From Pyrocephalus nanus (taxonomy: Eukaryota; Chordata; Aves; Passeriformes; Tyrannidae), in assembly GCA_038380795.1 (NCBI GenBank), contig CM076281.1:1-64000 (forward strand): 64,000 nt of DNA. Direction: 5' to 3'. How positions within the stretch are numbered: the stretch's first letter is position 1; each line of letters starts with the position of its first letter. The notes under the pieces were generated by a model. That model was not told the DNA's origin. It was given only the letters and a program-made list of their open reading frames with translations, and did no database searches. Shown here piece after piece: positions 15,624-27,600 of this stretch. Both the position numbers and the translations under genes were made by a program.

Positions 15624-17519
15624 AACCCTAAAAGTAACCCCAAACCTAACCCTAAAAATAACCCTCACCCTAACCTTAACGCTAAAAAAAAAAACAAAAA
15701 ATAACCCTAAAAATAACCCTAAAAGTAACCCTAACCCTAACCCTAAAAATAACCCTAAAAATAACCCTAACCATAAAAATAACCCTAACCCTAAAAGTAA
15801 CCCCAACCCTAACCCTAAAAATAACCCTAACCCTAACCTTAACCCTAAAGAAAACCTAAAAATAACCCTAAAAATAACCCTAAAAGTAACCCTAACCCTA
15901 ACCCTAAAAATAACCCTAAAAATAACCATAACCCTAAAAATAACCCTAACCCTAACCCTAAAAATAACCCTAACCCTAACCCTAAAAATAACCCTAAAAA
16001 TACCTCTAAAAATAACCCTAAAAATAACCCGAACCCTAAAAAACCCTCTAAAAATAACCCTAAAAATAACCCTAACCCTAAAAAACCCTCTAAAAATAAC
16101 CCTAAAAATAACCCTAAAAATAACCCTAAAAATAATTCTAAAAATAACCCTAAAAATAACCCTAAAAATAACCCTAACCCTAAAAATAACCCTAACCCTA
16201 ACCCAAAAAATAACCCTAAATATAACCCTAAAAATAACCCTAATCCTAAAAATAACTCTAACCCTAAAAATAACCCTAAAAATAACCTTAAAAATAATTC
16301 TAAAAATAACCCTAAAAACAACCCTAACCCTAAAAATACCTCTAAAAATAACCCTAAAAATAACCCTAAAAATAACCCTAAAAATAACCCTAAAAATAAC
16401 CCTAAAAATACCTCTAAAAATAACCCTAAAAATAACCCTAACCCTAAAAATAACTCTAACCCTAAAAATAACCCTAACCCTAAAAATAACCCTAACCCTA
16501 AAAGTAACCCCAAACCTAACCCTAAAAATAACCCTCACCCTAACCTTAACCCTAAAAAAAAAAAACAAAAAATAACCCTAAAAATAACCCTAAAAGTAAC
16601 CCTAACCCTAACCCTAAAAATAACCCTAAAAATAACCCTAACCATAAAAATAACCCTAACCCTAAAAGTAACCCCAACCCTAACCCTAAAAATAACCCTA
16701 ACCCTAACCTTAACCCTAAAGAAAACCTAAAAATAACCCTAAAAATAACCCTAAAAGTAACCCTAACCCTAACCCTAAAAATAACCCTAAAAATAACCAT
16801 AACCCTAAAAATAACCCTAACCCTAACCCTAAAAATAACCCTAACCCTAACCCTAAAAATAACCCTAAAAATACCTCTAAAAATAACCCTAAAAATAACC
16901 CGAACCCTAAAAAACCCTCTAAAAATAACCCTAAAAATAACCCTAACCCTAAAAAACCCTCTAAAAATAACCCTAAAAATAACCCTAAAAATAACCCTAA
17001 AAATAATTCTAAAAATAACCCTAAAAATAACCCTAAAAATAACCCTAACCCTAAAAATAACCCTAACCCTAACCCAAAAAATAACCCTAAATATAACCCT
17101 AAAAATAACCCTAATCCTAAAAATAACTCTAACCCTAAAAAGAACCCTAAAAATAACCCTAAAAATAACCCTAAAAATAACCCTAAAAGTAACCCTAACC
17201 CTAAAAGTAACCCTAAAAATAACCATAACCCTAAAAATAACCCTAACCCTAAAAATAACCCTAAAAGTAACCCTAACCCTAACCCTAAAAATAACCCTAA
17301 AAATAACCATAACCCTAAAAATAACCCTAACCCTAAAAATAACCCTAAAAATAACCTTAAAAATAATTCTAAAAATAACCCTAAAAATAACCCTAACCCT
17401 AAAAATACCTCTAAAAATAACCCTAAAAATAACCCTAAAAATAACCCTAAAAATAACCCTAACCCTAAAAATAACCCTAACTCTAAAAGTAACCCCAACC
17501 CTAACCCCAAAAATAACCC

Positions 17520-20500
17520 TAACCCTAACTGTAACCCTAAAAAAAACCCTAAAAATAACCCTAAAAATAACCCTAACCCTAACCCTAAAAATAACCCTAA
17601 AAATAACCATAACCCTAAAAATAACCATAACCCTAAAAAAAACCCAAAAAATAACCCTAAAAATAACCCTAAAAATAACCTTAAAAATAATTCTAAAAAT
17701 AACCCTAAAAATAACCCTAACCCTAAAAATACCTCTAAAAATAACCCTAAAAATAACCCTAAAAATAACCCTAAAAATAACCCTAAAAATAACCCTAACC
17801 CTTAAAATAACCCTAACCCTAAAAATAACTCTAACCCTAAAAATAACCCTAACCCTTAAAATAACCCTAACCCTAAAAGTAACCTGAATCCTTACCCTAA
17901 AAATAACCCTAACCCTAACCTTAACCCTAAAAAAAAACCAAAAATATCCCTAAAAATAACCCTAAAAGTAACCCTAACCCTAAAAATAACCCTAAAAATA
18001 ACCCTAACCCTAAAAATAACCCTAACCCTAAAAGTAACCCTAACCCTAAAAATAACCCTAAAAATACCTCTAAAAATAACCCTAAAAATAACCCTAACCC
18101 TAAAAATACCTCTAAAAATAACCCTAAAAATAACCCTAACCCTAAAAATAACTCTAACCCTAAAAATAACCCTAACCCTAAAAATAACCCCAACCCTAAA
18201 AGTAACCTGAACCCTTACCCTAAAAATAACCCTCACCCTAACCTTAACCCTAAAAAAAAACCAAAAAATAACCCTAAAAATAACCCTAAAAGTAACCCTA
18301 ACCCTAACCCTAAAAATAACCCTAAAAATAACCCTAACCCTAAAAATAACCCTAACCCTAAAAGTAACCCTAACCCTAAAAGTAACCCTAACCCTAAAAA
18401 TAACCCTAAAAATACCTCTAAAAACAAACCTAAAAATAACCCTAACCCTAAAAAACCCTCTAAAAATAACCCTAAAAATAACCCTAAAAATAATTCTAAA
18501 AATAACCCTAAAAATAACCCTAAAAATAACCCTAACCCTAAAAATAACCCTAACCCTAACCCAAAAAATAACCCTAAATATAACCCTAAAAAAACCCCTA
18601 ATCCTAAAAATAACTCTAACCCTAAAAATAACCCTAAAAATAACCCTAGAAATAACCCTAAAGGTAACCCTAACCCTAACCCTAAAAATAACCCTAAAAA
18701 TAACCATAACCCTAAAAATAACCCTAACCCTAAAAATAACCCTAAAAATAACCCTAAAAATAACCTTAAAAATAATTCTAAAAATAACCCTAAAAATAAC
18801 CCTAACCCTAAAAATACCTCTAAAAATAACCCTAAAAATAACCCTAAAAATAACCCTAAAAATAACCCTAAAAATAACCCTAAAAGTAACCCTAACCCTA
18901 AAAATAACCCTAAAAATAACCATAACCCTAAAAATAACCCTAACCCTAACCCTAAAAATAACCCTAACCCTAAAAATAACCCTAACCCTAAAAATAACCC
19001 TAAAAATATCTCTAAAAATAACCCTAAAAATAACCCTAACCCTAAAAAACCCTCTAAAAATAACCCTAAAAATAACCCTAACCCTAAAAAACCCTCTAAA
19101 AATAACCCTAAAAATAACCCTAAAAATAACCCTAAAAATAACCCTAAAAGTAACCCTAACCCTAACCCTAAAAATAACCCTAAAAATAACCCTAACCCTA
19201 AAAATAACCCTAACCCTAAAAATAACTCTAAAAGTAACCCTAACCCTAAAAATAACCCTAAAAATAACCATAACCCTAAAAATAACCCTAACCCTAAAAA
19301 TAACCCTAAAAATAACCCTAAAAAAAACCTTAAAAATAATTCTAAAAATAACCCTAAAAATAACCCTAAAAATAACCCTAAAAATAACCATAACCCTAAA
19401 AATAACCCTAAAAATAACCTTAAAAATAATTATAAAAATAACCCTAAAAATAACCCTAACCCTAAAAAACCCTCTAAAAATAACCCTAAAAATAACCCTA
19501 AAAATAACCCTAAAAATAACCCTAAAAATAACCCTAAAAATAACCCTAACCCTAAAAAAAACTCTAACCCTAACCAGAAAAATAACCCTAAATATAACCC
19601 TAAAAATAACCATAACCCTAAAAATAACCCTAACCCTACAAATAACCCTAAAAATAACCTTAAAAATAATTCTAAAAATAACCCTAAAAATAACCCTAAC
19701 CCTAAAAATACCTCTAAAAATAACCCTAAAAATAACCCTAAAAATAACCCTAAAAATAACCCTAAAAATAACCCTAAAAATAACCCTAAAAATACCTCTA
19801 AAAATACCCCTAAAAATAACCCTAACCCTAAAAATAACTCTAACCCTAAAAATAACCCTAACCCTAAAAATAACCCTAACCCTAAAAGTAACCCCAAACC
19901 TAAACCTAAAAATAACCCTCACCCTAACCTTAACCCTAAAAAAAAAAAACAAAAAATAACCCTAAAAATAACCCTAAAAGTAACCCTAACCCTAACCCTA
20001 AAAATAACCCTAAAAATAACCCTAACCATAAAAATAACCCTAACCCTAAAAGTAACCCCAACCCTAACCCTAAAAATAACCCTAACCCTAACCTTAACCC
20101 TAAAGAAAACCTAAAAATAACCCTAAAAATAACCCTAAAAGTAACCCTAACCCTAACCCTAAAAATAACCCTAAAAATAACCATAACCCTAAAAATAACC
20201 CTAACCCTAACCCTAAAAATAACCCTAACCCTAACCCTAAAAATAACCCTAAAAATACCTCTAAAAATAACCCTAAAAATAACCCTAACCCTAAAAAACC
20301 CTCTAAAAATAACCCTAAAAATAACCCTAAAAATAACCCTAAAAATAATTCCAAAAATAACCCTAAAAATAACCCTAACCCTAAAAATAACCCTAACCCT
20401 AACCCAAAAAATAACCCTAAATATAACCCTAAAAATAACCCTAATCCTAAAAATAACTCTAACCCTAAAAATAACCCTAAAAATAACCCTAAAAATAACC

Positions 20501-21143
20501 CTAAAAATAACCCTAAAAATAACCCTAAAAATAACCCTAACCCTAAAAATAACCCTAAAAATAACCTTAAAAATAATTCTAAAAATAACCCTAAAAATAA
20601 CCCTAACCCTAAAAATACCTCTAAAAATAACCCTAAAAATAACCCTAAAAATAACCCTAACCCTAAAAATAACCCTAACTCTAAAAGTAACCCCAACCCT
20701 AACCCCAAAAATAACCCTAACCCTAACTGTAACCCTAAAAAAAACCCTAAAAATAACCCTAAAAATAACCCTAACCCTAACCCTAAAAATAACCCTAAAA
20801 ATAACCATAACCCTAAAAATAACCATAACCCTAAAAAAAACCCAAAAAATAACCCTAAAAATAACCCTAAAAATACCCTTAAAAATAATTCTAAAAATAA
20901 CCCTAAAAATAACCCTAACCCTAAAAATACCTCTAAAAAAAACCCTAAAAATAACCCTAAAAATAACCCTAAAAATAACCCTAAAAATAACCCTAACCCT
21001 TAAAATAACCCTAACCCTAAAAATAACTCTAACCCTAAAAATAACCCTAACCCTTAAAATAACCCTAACCCTAAAAGTAACCTGAATCCTTACCCTAAAA
21101 ATAACCCTAACCCTAACCTTAACCCTAAAAAAAAACCAAAAAA
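17520..21143. repeat. Paired segments about 3,198 bp apart in the telomere-variant zone
   Basis: Rare variants CTAACTGTAAC (17,525 and 20,723) and CCTGAATCCTTACCC (17,883 and 21,081) recur with the same shift of 3,198 bp, and the hexamer pattern between them also matches. So 17,520-17,945 and about 20,718-21,143 are copies of one another. Between them lie further partial copies of the A-run modules. This is a second level of duplication besides the 1,747-bp one. Confidence 0.7.
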
Positions 21144-21484
21144 TATCCCTAAAAATAACCCTAAAAGTAACCCTAACCCTAAAAATAACCCTAAAAATAA
21201 CCCTAACCCTAAAAATAACCCTAACCCTAACCCTAAAAATAACCCTAACCCGAAAAATAACCCTCACCCTAAAAATAACCCTAACCCTAAAAATAACCCT
21301 AAAAATACCTCTAAAAATAACCCTAAAAATAACCCTAACCCTAAAAATAACCCTAACCCTAACCCAAAAAGAACCCTAAAAATAACCCTAATCCTAAAAA
21401 TAACTCTAACCCTAAAAATAACCCTAAAAATAACCCTAAAAATAACCCTAAAAATAACCCTAACCCTAAAAATAACCCTAACCC

Positions 21485-22078
21485 TAACCAGTACCCTAAC
21501 CCTAACCAGTACCATAACCCTAATCAGTACCCTAACCCTAACCAGTACCCTAACCATTACCCTAACCCTAATCAGTACCCTAACCATAACCAATATCCTA
21601 ACCCTAACCCTAACCAGTACCCTAACCTGTACCCTAACCAGTGCCCTAACCCGTACCCTAACCCTGACCAGTACCCTAACCCTAACCAGTACCCTAACCC
21701 GTACCCTAAGCAGTACCCTAACCCATACCCTAACCAGTACCCTAACCCTAACCAGTACCCTAAGCAGTACCCTAACCCATACCCTAACCAGTACCCTAAC
21801 CCTACCCAGTACCCTAATCCTAACCAGTACCCTAACCCGTACCCTAATCAGTACCCTAACTCGTACCCTAACCAGTACCCTAACCCTAACCAGTACCCTA
21901 ACCCTAACCAGTACCCTAACCCTAACCAGTACCCTAACCCTAACCAATACCCTACCCAGTACCCTAACCCTAACCAGTACCCTAACCCGTACCCTAACCA
22001 GTACCCGTACCCTAACCCGTACCCTAACCCTAACCAGTACCCTAACCCTACCCAGTACCCTAACCCTACCCCGTACCC
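21485..22078. repeat. Proximal telomere-variant block, CCAGTA/CCCGTA class
   Basis: The variant hexamers change abruptly here. CCCTAA now alternates with CCAGTA, CCCGTA, TCAGTA and GCAGTA, and AAATAA disappears. On the G strand the variants read TACTGG and TACGGG. The block is about 590 bp and ends at unique sequence near 22,079. It is the telomere-like class furthest from the chromosome end, which in telomere biology is usually the oldest and most diverged part. Confidence 0.9.
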
Positions 22079-22204
22079 TCTTTCCAAAGCTTACCTGGGC
22101 AGCATCTGCAAATAGAAAAGGCACACGCTCCATCGCTGAGCCCTGTAATACTTTGGCATTACTCACAAGGCCAGCCCGAAACCCCCAGCCCAGCACATGC
22201 GGCC
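22079..22204. other. First unique subtelomeric sequence
   Basis: Non-repetitive DNA begins right after the last telomere-like hexamers. I see no gene, RNA or promoter signal in it. It is the junction to use when anchoring the telomere to its chromosome. Confidence 0.6.
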
Positions 22205-22580
22205 CCACGCTCAGCTCTCCCATTCCACGAGCACAGAGGACATGGCGCTCTCCCCCCAGCACAGCACAGCACGGCCTCAAACAAGCCCCAGCTCCCCCAT
22301 TCCATGAGCACAGAGGACACGGCGCTGTCCCATTCCCCCCAGCCCGGACAGCACCGCGCAATCAAACACCGCCCCAGCTTCCCCGTTTCACAAGCACAAA
22401 GGGCACGGCGCTCTCCCCCCACGCAGCCCCAGACACGGCCCAGCTCCCCCGTTCCACAAGCACAGAGGACACGGCGCTGCCCCCTCCACAGCCCCAGACA
22501 TGGCCCAGCTCCCCCATTCCACAAGCACAGAGGACACGGCACTCTCCCCACCTCAGCCCAGCACAGTGTAGCCAAACACC
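22205..22580. repeat. Minisatellite, irregular 64-85 bp units, about five copies
   Basis: A motif around AAGCACAGAGGACACGGCGC recurs with its start near 22,229, 22,306, 22,391, 22,457 and 22,521, giving spacings of roughly 64 to 85 bp. Both strands are open in some frames, and the predicted peptides repeat with the DNA, so I read these as repeat-derived frames and not coding sequence. Confidence 0.7.
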
Positions 22581-22599
22581 CCCCAGCTTGAATGTCACA

Positions 22600-23949
22600 G
22601 ATCTCCTTTCCTACATCTGTGCAGATGCCACACATGGGTACCTATCCACGTTTTCTCAAGCCTACACAGAACCAAGATTTCCTCACCCTCCATATCCCGA
22701 GGTGAGTATTCTGGTTAGTTAGTACAGCGAGCCCCCTCCCCTTGCAAACAAGGGACCATTTTCCCTGGCAAATTCTCTAAGGGTTAGGATTTCTTAAAAC
22801 GGCTGTTGTGCCACCAAACCTACTTGAGATCTTTCCCAGCTTTTGGCTGTCCGTGGATTTAAAAAGCACACACTCTCTTCCATCTTCCAACAGCAAAACC
22901 ACAAAATGCTCCTGACCCACAGTATAACCCTAAGGATGGGCACCCCCACCTCATCATTCTGACAGAGCCGTCCAGCACCCCCAACCCACACGTCGGATCT
23001 GAGTAGAGCAGCACAGATATGGCAACACCAAGAGTGGAAACAGCAGCCCCACTGATGGGATTCCCGCAGCAGGAGACACGCACAGAGGGACACCTTTGGC
23101 CTCATACAACCAATACTGATTTTCCTCCCAATCTGTTCCCCAAAACCATCCGCTCACAACACTGTGCCAAACAGCATGTGGCAATAAAACTTTGATGCCT
23201 TCAAAACAGCCAAGTTGTTGGGTGCTTGCTATTTGCTTCCCCTTGCTATTGTTAGTCCCCCAGAAACTCTGCTCATAGCCCGGTTACCACTACTGCCTCA
23301 AGCATTTCCCTCCGTGGTATTACCAGCGCATTTACACAGGCAAGGAACTTAACAGCTCTTCTAAAGTTATCCAGCTGCCAATTACAGCCACAAAAGAAAA
23401 GCAACAGGAAAAGAGGGCCCTGGCAGCCAGAGAGCTCTGCAGGTGGCACCAGGCAACATCACACTTGCTGAAACACATCCTTTTGCACAGAGGAGGAGAC
23501 AGGTCTATATTATGGCAGGTTGTGCCCTTCCCACAGTGCCAAAAAAAATCACACGCAGAACCAAGTAAGACTCATAGATAAGCTGAGGGGAAAAAAATGG
23601 CAAAAGCACACAGCCCAGGACATTCTCTTGCTTCCAAACCAAGACCAATCATTCCTCTAGGAAAAGAGGCAAGGGTTTATCAAGCAATGCACAACTTAGC
23701 AAGTCAGTTTACCTAGTACCAGCAGGTTTTGTGCACAGAGAAAACAAAACTCCCTAGTTTTAGTAGCAAAAATATCAGTGGAAACTACAGTCTGGTTACA
23801 GCAGTAAGCTTCCCACAGCAGTTTCAGGTACCTTCCTTTGTAGCTCAGCCCCAAAGTAGAAACTCCTCTCGACTGCTCCTGAGAGAGGCAATTAATTGGA
23901 ACTTTTGGTGCTCAGGAAAGCTAGTCCCTCCTCTAAGTCCTGGCTCACC
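22600..23949 (+). repeat. Subtelomeric duplicon, copy A (paralogue of about 57,115-58,321)
   Basis: About 1.35 kb of non-coding-looking DNA matches 57,115-58,321 in the same orientation, with scattered substitutions and indels. Matching landmarks are the CATCTGTGCAGA start, the TTGTTGGGTGCTTGCTATTT stretch near 23,215 and 57,580, and the TAAGTCCTGGCTCAC end near 23,935 and 58,307. Copy A contains about 140 bp, 22,790-22,926, that is absent from the other copy. No gene is recognised inside. A donor-like AGGTGAGTA near 22,700 is not conserved in the other copy. Confidence 0.85.
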
Positions 23950-24283
23950 TGCCCGAGCACCTAGAGTGCTTATATTCCACCTCGCTCCCTGCTTTGCATG
24001 TTCATATCCAGAAAAGAAACCTCCAAGCTCTTCCTCCAGTCCGAGCTGCATCTTCCCTGCAACCGTCCCCGTCCCTTACCTGTTCATGTGCACTGCTCCC
24101 CGGCACATCCCTCGGCCCCGTCCTTGAGCGATGATCCAGGTACCTCAGATGCTTGGCCCAGCCCCGGCGAGACACCCTCACTGTCACTGCTGGAGAGACT
24201 CCTTGAAATCGACTGCTCCTCTGCAGAAAATCCCCATCTAAAAAAGCACCCTTTCCAAAAGCCCCAGATAACCACCCAGCAGG
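23950..24283. other. Unique interval, nothing recognised
   Basis: The sequence is moderately GC-rich and single-copy in this window. Short open frames exist on both strands but have no repeat, motif or paralogue support. It separates the duplicon from the 40-bp minisatellite. Confidence 0.5.
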
Positions 24284-24600
24284 GCCCGCCCCTCATCATC
24301 CTCACTGGCCACACCTGAGGCTGTCCCGCCCCTCGTCATCCTCAGTGGCCACACCTGAGGCTGTCCCGCCCCTCGTCATCCTCACTGCCCACTCATGGGA
24401 CTGTCCTGCCCCTGGTCATCCTCACTGCCCACACCTGAGGCTGTCCTGCCCCTCGTCATCCTCACTGCCCACACCTGAGGCTGTCCCGCCCCTCATCATC
24501 CTCACTGGCCACACCTGAGGCTGTCCCGCCCCTCGTCATCCTCAAAGTCCACTCATAGGGCTGTCCCGCCCATCGTCATCCTCACTGGCCCCACCTGAGG
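24284..24600. repeat. 40-bp minisatellite, about eight copies
   Basis: A 40-bp unit beginning CTCACTGGCCACACCTGAGG and continuing with CTGTCCCGCCCCTCGTCATC repeats from 24,301 to 24,600 in exact 40-bp register, with a partial unit before it. Copies differ by a few bases (ACTCATGGGA and ACTCATAGGG variants). The last copy runs directly into the G-rich satellite at 24,601 with no spacer. Confidence 0.92.
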
Positions 24601-27600
24601 GGAGAAAAAGGGGGGGCGAGAAAAAAGGGGGGGAAGAAAAGGGGGGGCGAGAAAAAGGGGGGGCGAGAAAAAGGGGGGAGGAGAAAAAGGGGGGAAGAGA
24701 AAAGGGGGGACGAGAAAAGGGGGGACGAGAAAAAGGGGGAAGGAGAACAAGAGGGGACGAGAAGAAGAGGGGACGAGAAGAAGGGGGGACGAGAAGAAGG
24801 GGGGACGAGAAAAAGGGGGGACGAGAAAAAGAGGGGACGAGAAAAAGGAGGGACAAGAAAAAGGGGGGACGAGAAGAAGGGGGACGAGAAGAAGGGGGGA
24901 CGAGAAAAAGGGGGGACGAGAAAAAGGGGGGGCAAGAAAAAGGAGGGACAAGAAAAAGGGGGGAAGAGAAAAGGGGGGACGAGAAAAGGGGGGACGAGAA
25001 AAAGGGGGAAGGAGAACAAGAGGGGACGAGAAGAAGAGGGGACGAGAAGAAGGGGGGACGAGAAGAAGGGGGGACGAGAAAAAGGGAGGACGAGAAAAGC
25101 GGGGACGAGAAAATGAGGGAAAAGAAGATGGGGGGACGAGAAGAAGGGGGGACGCGAAAAAGGGGGGACGCAAAAAAGGGGGGACGCAAAAAAGGGGGGA
25201 CGTGAACAAGGGGGGACACGAAAAAGGGGGGACGCGAAAAAGGGGGGACGCGAAAAAGGGGGGACGAGAAGAAGGGGGACGAGAAGAAGGGGGACGAAAA
25301 AAGGGGGGACGAGAAAAGGGGGGACGAGAAAAGGGGGGACGAGAAAAGGGGGACGAGAAAAGCGGGGACGAGAAAAGAGGGGAAAAGAAGAAGAGGGGAC
25401 GAGAAGAAGGGGGGACGAGAAGAAGGGGGGACAAGAAGAAGGGGGGAAGAGAAGAAGGGGGGACGAGAAAAAGGGGGGACGAGAAAAAGGGGGGACAAGA
25501 AAAAGGGGGACGAGAAAAAGGGGGATGCGAAAAAGGGGGGACGAGAAAAATGGGGGACGAGAAAAAAGGGGGGTGAGAGAAAGGAGGGACAAGAAAAAGG
25601 GGGGACGAAAAGAAGGGGGACGAGAAGAAGGGGGACGAGAAGAATGGGGACGAGAAAAGGGGGACGAGAAAAGGGGAGACGAGAAAAGCGGGGATGAGAA
25701 AATGAGGGAAAAGAAGACGGGGGACGAGAAGAAGGGGGGACGAGAAAAAGGAGGAAAGAGAAAAAGGGGGGACGCGAAAAAGGGGGGACGCGAAAAAGGG
25801 GGGACGAGAAAAAGGGGGGACGAGAAAAAGGGGGGACGAGAAGAAGGGGGACGAGAAGAAGGGGGACGAGAAGAAGGGGGACGAGAAGAAGGGGGACGAG
25901 AAAAGGGGGGACGAGAAAAGCGGGACAAGAAAAGGGGGGAAAGAAGTAGGGGGACGAGAAGAAGGGGGGACAAGAAGAAGGGGGGACGAGAAGAAGGGGG
26001 GACGAGAAAAAGGGGGGACGAGAAAAAGGGGGACGAGAAAAACAGGGGACGAGAAAAAGGGGGACGAGAAAAAGGGGGGACGAGAAAAAGGGGGGACGAG
26101 AAAAAGGGGGGACGAGAAAAGCGGGGACGAGAAAATGAGGGAAAAGAAGACGGGGGGACGAGAAGAAGGGGGGACGAGAAAAAGGAGGGAAGAGAAAAAG
26201 GGGGGACGCGAAAAAGGGGGGACGAGAAAAAGGGGGGACGAGAAAAAGGGGGGACGCGAGAAAGGGGGGACGCGAGAAAGGGGGGACGCGAAAAATAAGG
26301 GACGAGAAAAAGGTGGGACGAGAAAAGGGGGGATGAGAAAAGGGGGGGCGAGAAAAGCGGGGACGAGAAAAGGAGGGAAAAGAAGAAGGGGGGACGAGAA
26401 GAAGGGGGGACGAGAAAAAGGGGGGACGAGAAAAAGGGTGGACGAGAAAAAGGGAGTACGCGAAAAAGGGGGGCCGCGAGAAAGGGGGGACAAGAAAAAG
26501 GGGGAACGCGAGAATGGGGGTACGCGAAAAAGGGGGGACGCGAGAAAGGGGGGACGCGAGAAAGGGGGGACGCGAGAAAGGGGGGACACGAAAAAGGGGG
26601 GACACGAAAAAGTGGGGACGAGAAGAAGGGGGACGAGAAGAAGGGGGACAAGAAGAACGGGAACGAGAAGAAGGGGGACAAGAAAAGGGGGGACGAGAAA
26701 AGGGGGGACGAGAAAAGGGGGGTCGAGAAAAGGGGGGACGAGAAAAGGGGGGACGAGAAAAGGGGGGACGAGAAAAGGGGGGACGAGAAAAGGGGGGACG
26801 AGAAAAGGGGGGGCGAGAAAAGCGGGGACGAGAAAAGGAGGGAAAAGAAGAAGGGGGGACGAGAAGAAGGGGGGACGAGAAAAAGGGGGGACGAGAAAAA
26901 GGGTGGACGAGAAAAAGAGGGGAAGGGGAAAAAGGGGGGGCGAGAAAAAGGAGGGACAAGAAAAAGGGGGGATGAGAAGAAGGGGGACGAGAAGAAGGGG
27001 GACGAGAAGAAGGGGGACGAGAAGAAGGGGGAAGAGAAAAGGGGGGACGAGAAAAAGGGGTGACGAGAAAAGCGGGGACGAGAAAATGAGGGAAAAGAAG
27101 ACGGGGGGACGACAAGAAGGGGGGACGCGAAAAAGGGGGGACGCAAAAAAGGGAGGACTAGAAAAAGGGGGGACGCGAAAAAGGGGAGATGAGAAAAAGG
27201 GGGACAAGAAGAATGGGACGAGAAGAAGGGGGACGAGAAAAGGGGGGACGAGAAAAGGGGGGACGAGAAAAGGCGGACGAGAAAAGCGGGGACGAGAAAA
27301 GGGGGGAAAATAAGAAGAGGGGACGAGAAGAAGGGGGGACGAGAAGAAGGGGGGACGAGAAGAAGGGGGGAAAAGAAGAAGGGGGGACGGGAAGAAGGGG
27401 GGACGAGAAAAAGGGGGGACGAGAAAAAGGGGGGACGAGAAAAAGGGGGGACGAGAAAAAGGAGGGATGAGAAAAAGGGGGGCGAGAGAAAGGAGGGACA
27501 AGAAAAAGGGGGGACGAGAAGAAGGGGGACGAGAAGTAGGGTGACGAGAAGAATGGGGACGAGAAAAGGGGGACGAGAAAAAGGGGGGACGAGAAAAGCG

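Larger units (their letters stand above)
11090..21484. repeat. Telomere-variant repeat zone, CCCTAA mixed with AAATAA
   Basis: A 10.4-kb stretch is built mostly of two hexamers in the same six-base register: canonical CCCTAA and the variant AAATAA, so that a 12-mer CCCTAAAAATAA recurs. Minor variants are AAGTAA, CTCTAA, CCATAA, CCTTAA, TCCTAA and a shorter ACCTCT form. The array keeps the C-rich strand on +, as in the terminal tract. Occasional A-runs (near 13,325, 15,072, 15,688, 16,554 and 19,941) break the register. Long open frames on the minus strand, of Arg-Val and Ile-Phe dipeptides, are simple readings of the hexamers and are not genes. Confidence 0.95.

Noticed and set aside
11083..21267. 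Minus-strand frames up to 751 codons of Arg-Val/Ile-Phe repeats in the telomere-variant zone, and Leu-Gly/Leu-Phe frames.
   Set aside because: They are direct readings of TTAGGG and TTATTT hexamers. Each hexamer is two codons, so frames stay open wherever no stop-making variant occurs. There is no promoter, splice or domain evidence.
22695..22715. Splice-donor-like AGGTGAGTA after an open + strand frame starting at 22,153.
   Set aside because: The paralogous copy near 57,210 does not conserve the GT or the frame, and the frame is made of minisatellite units.
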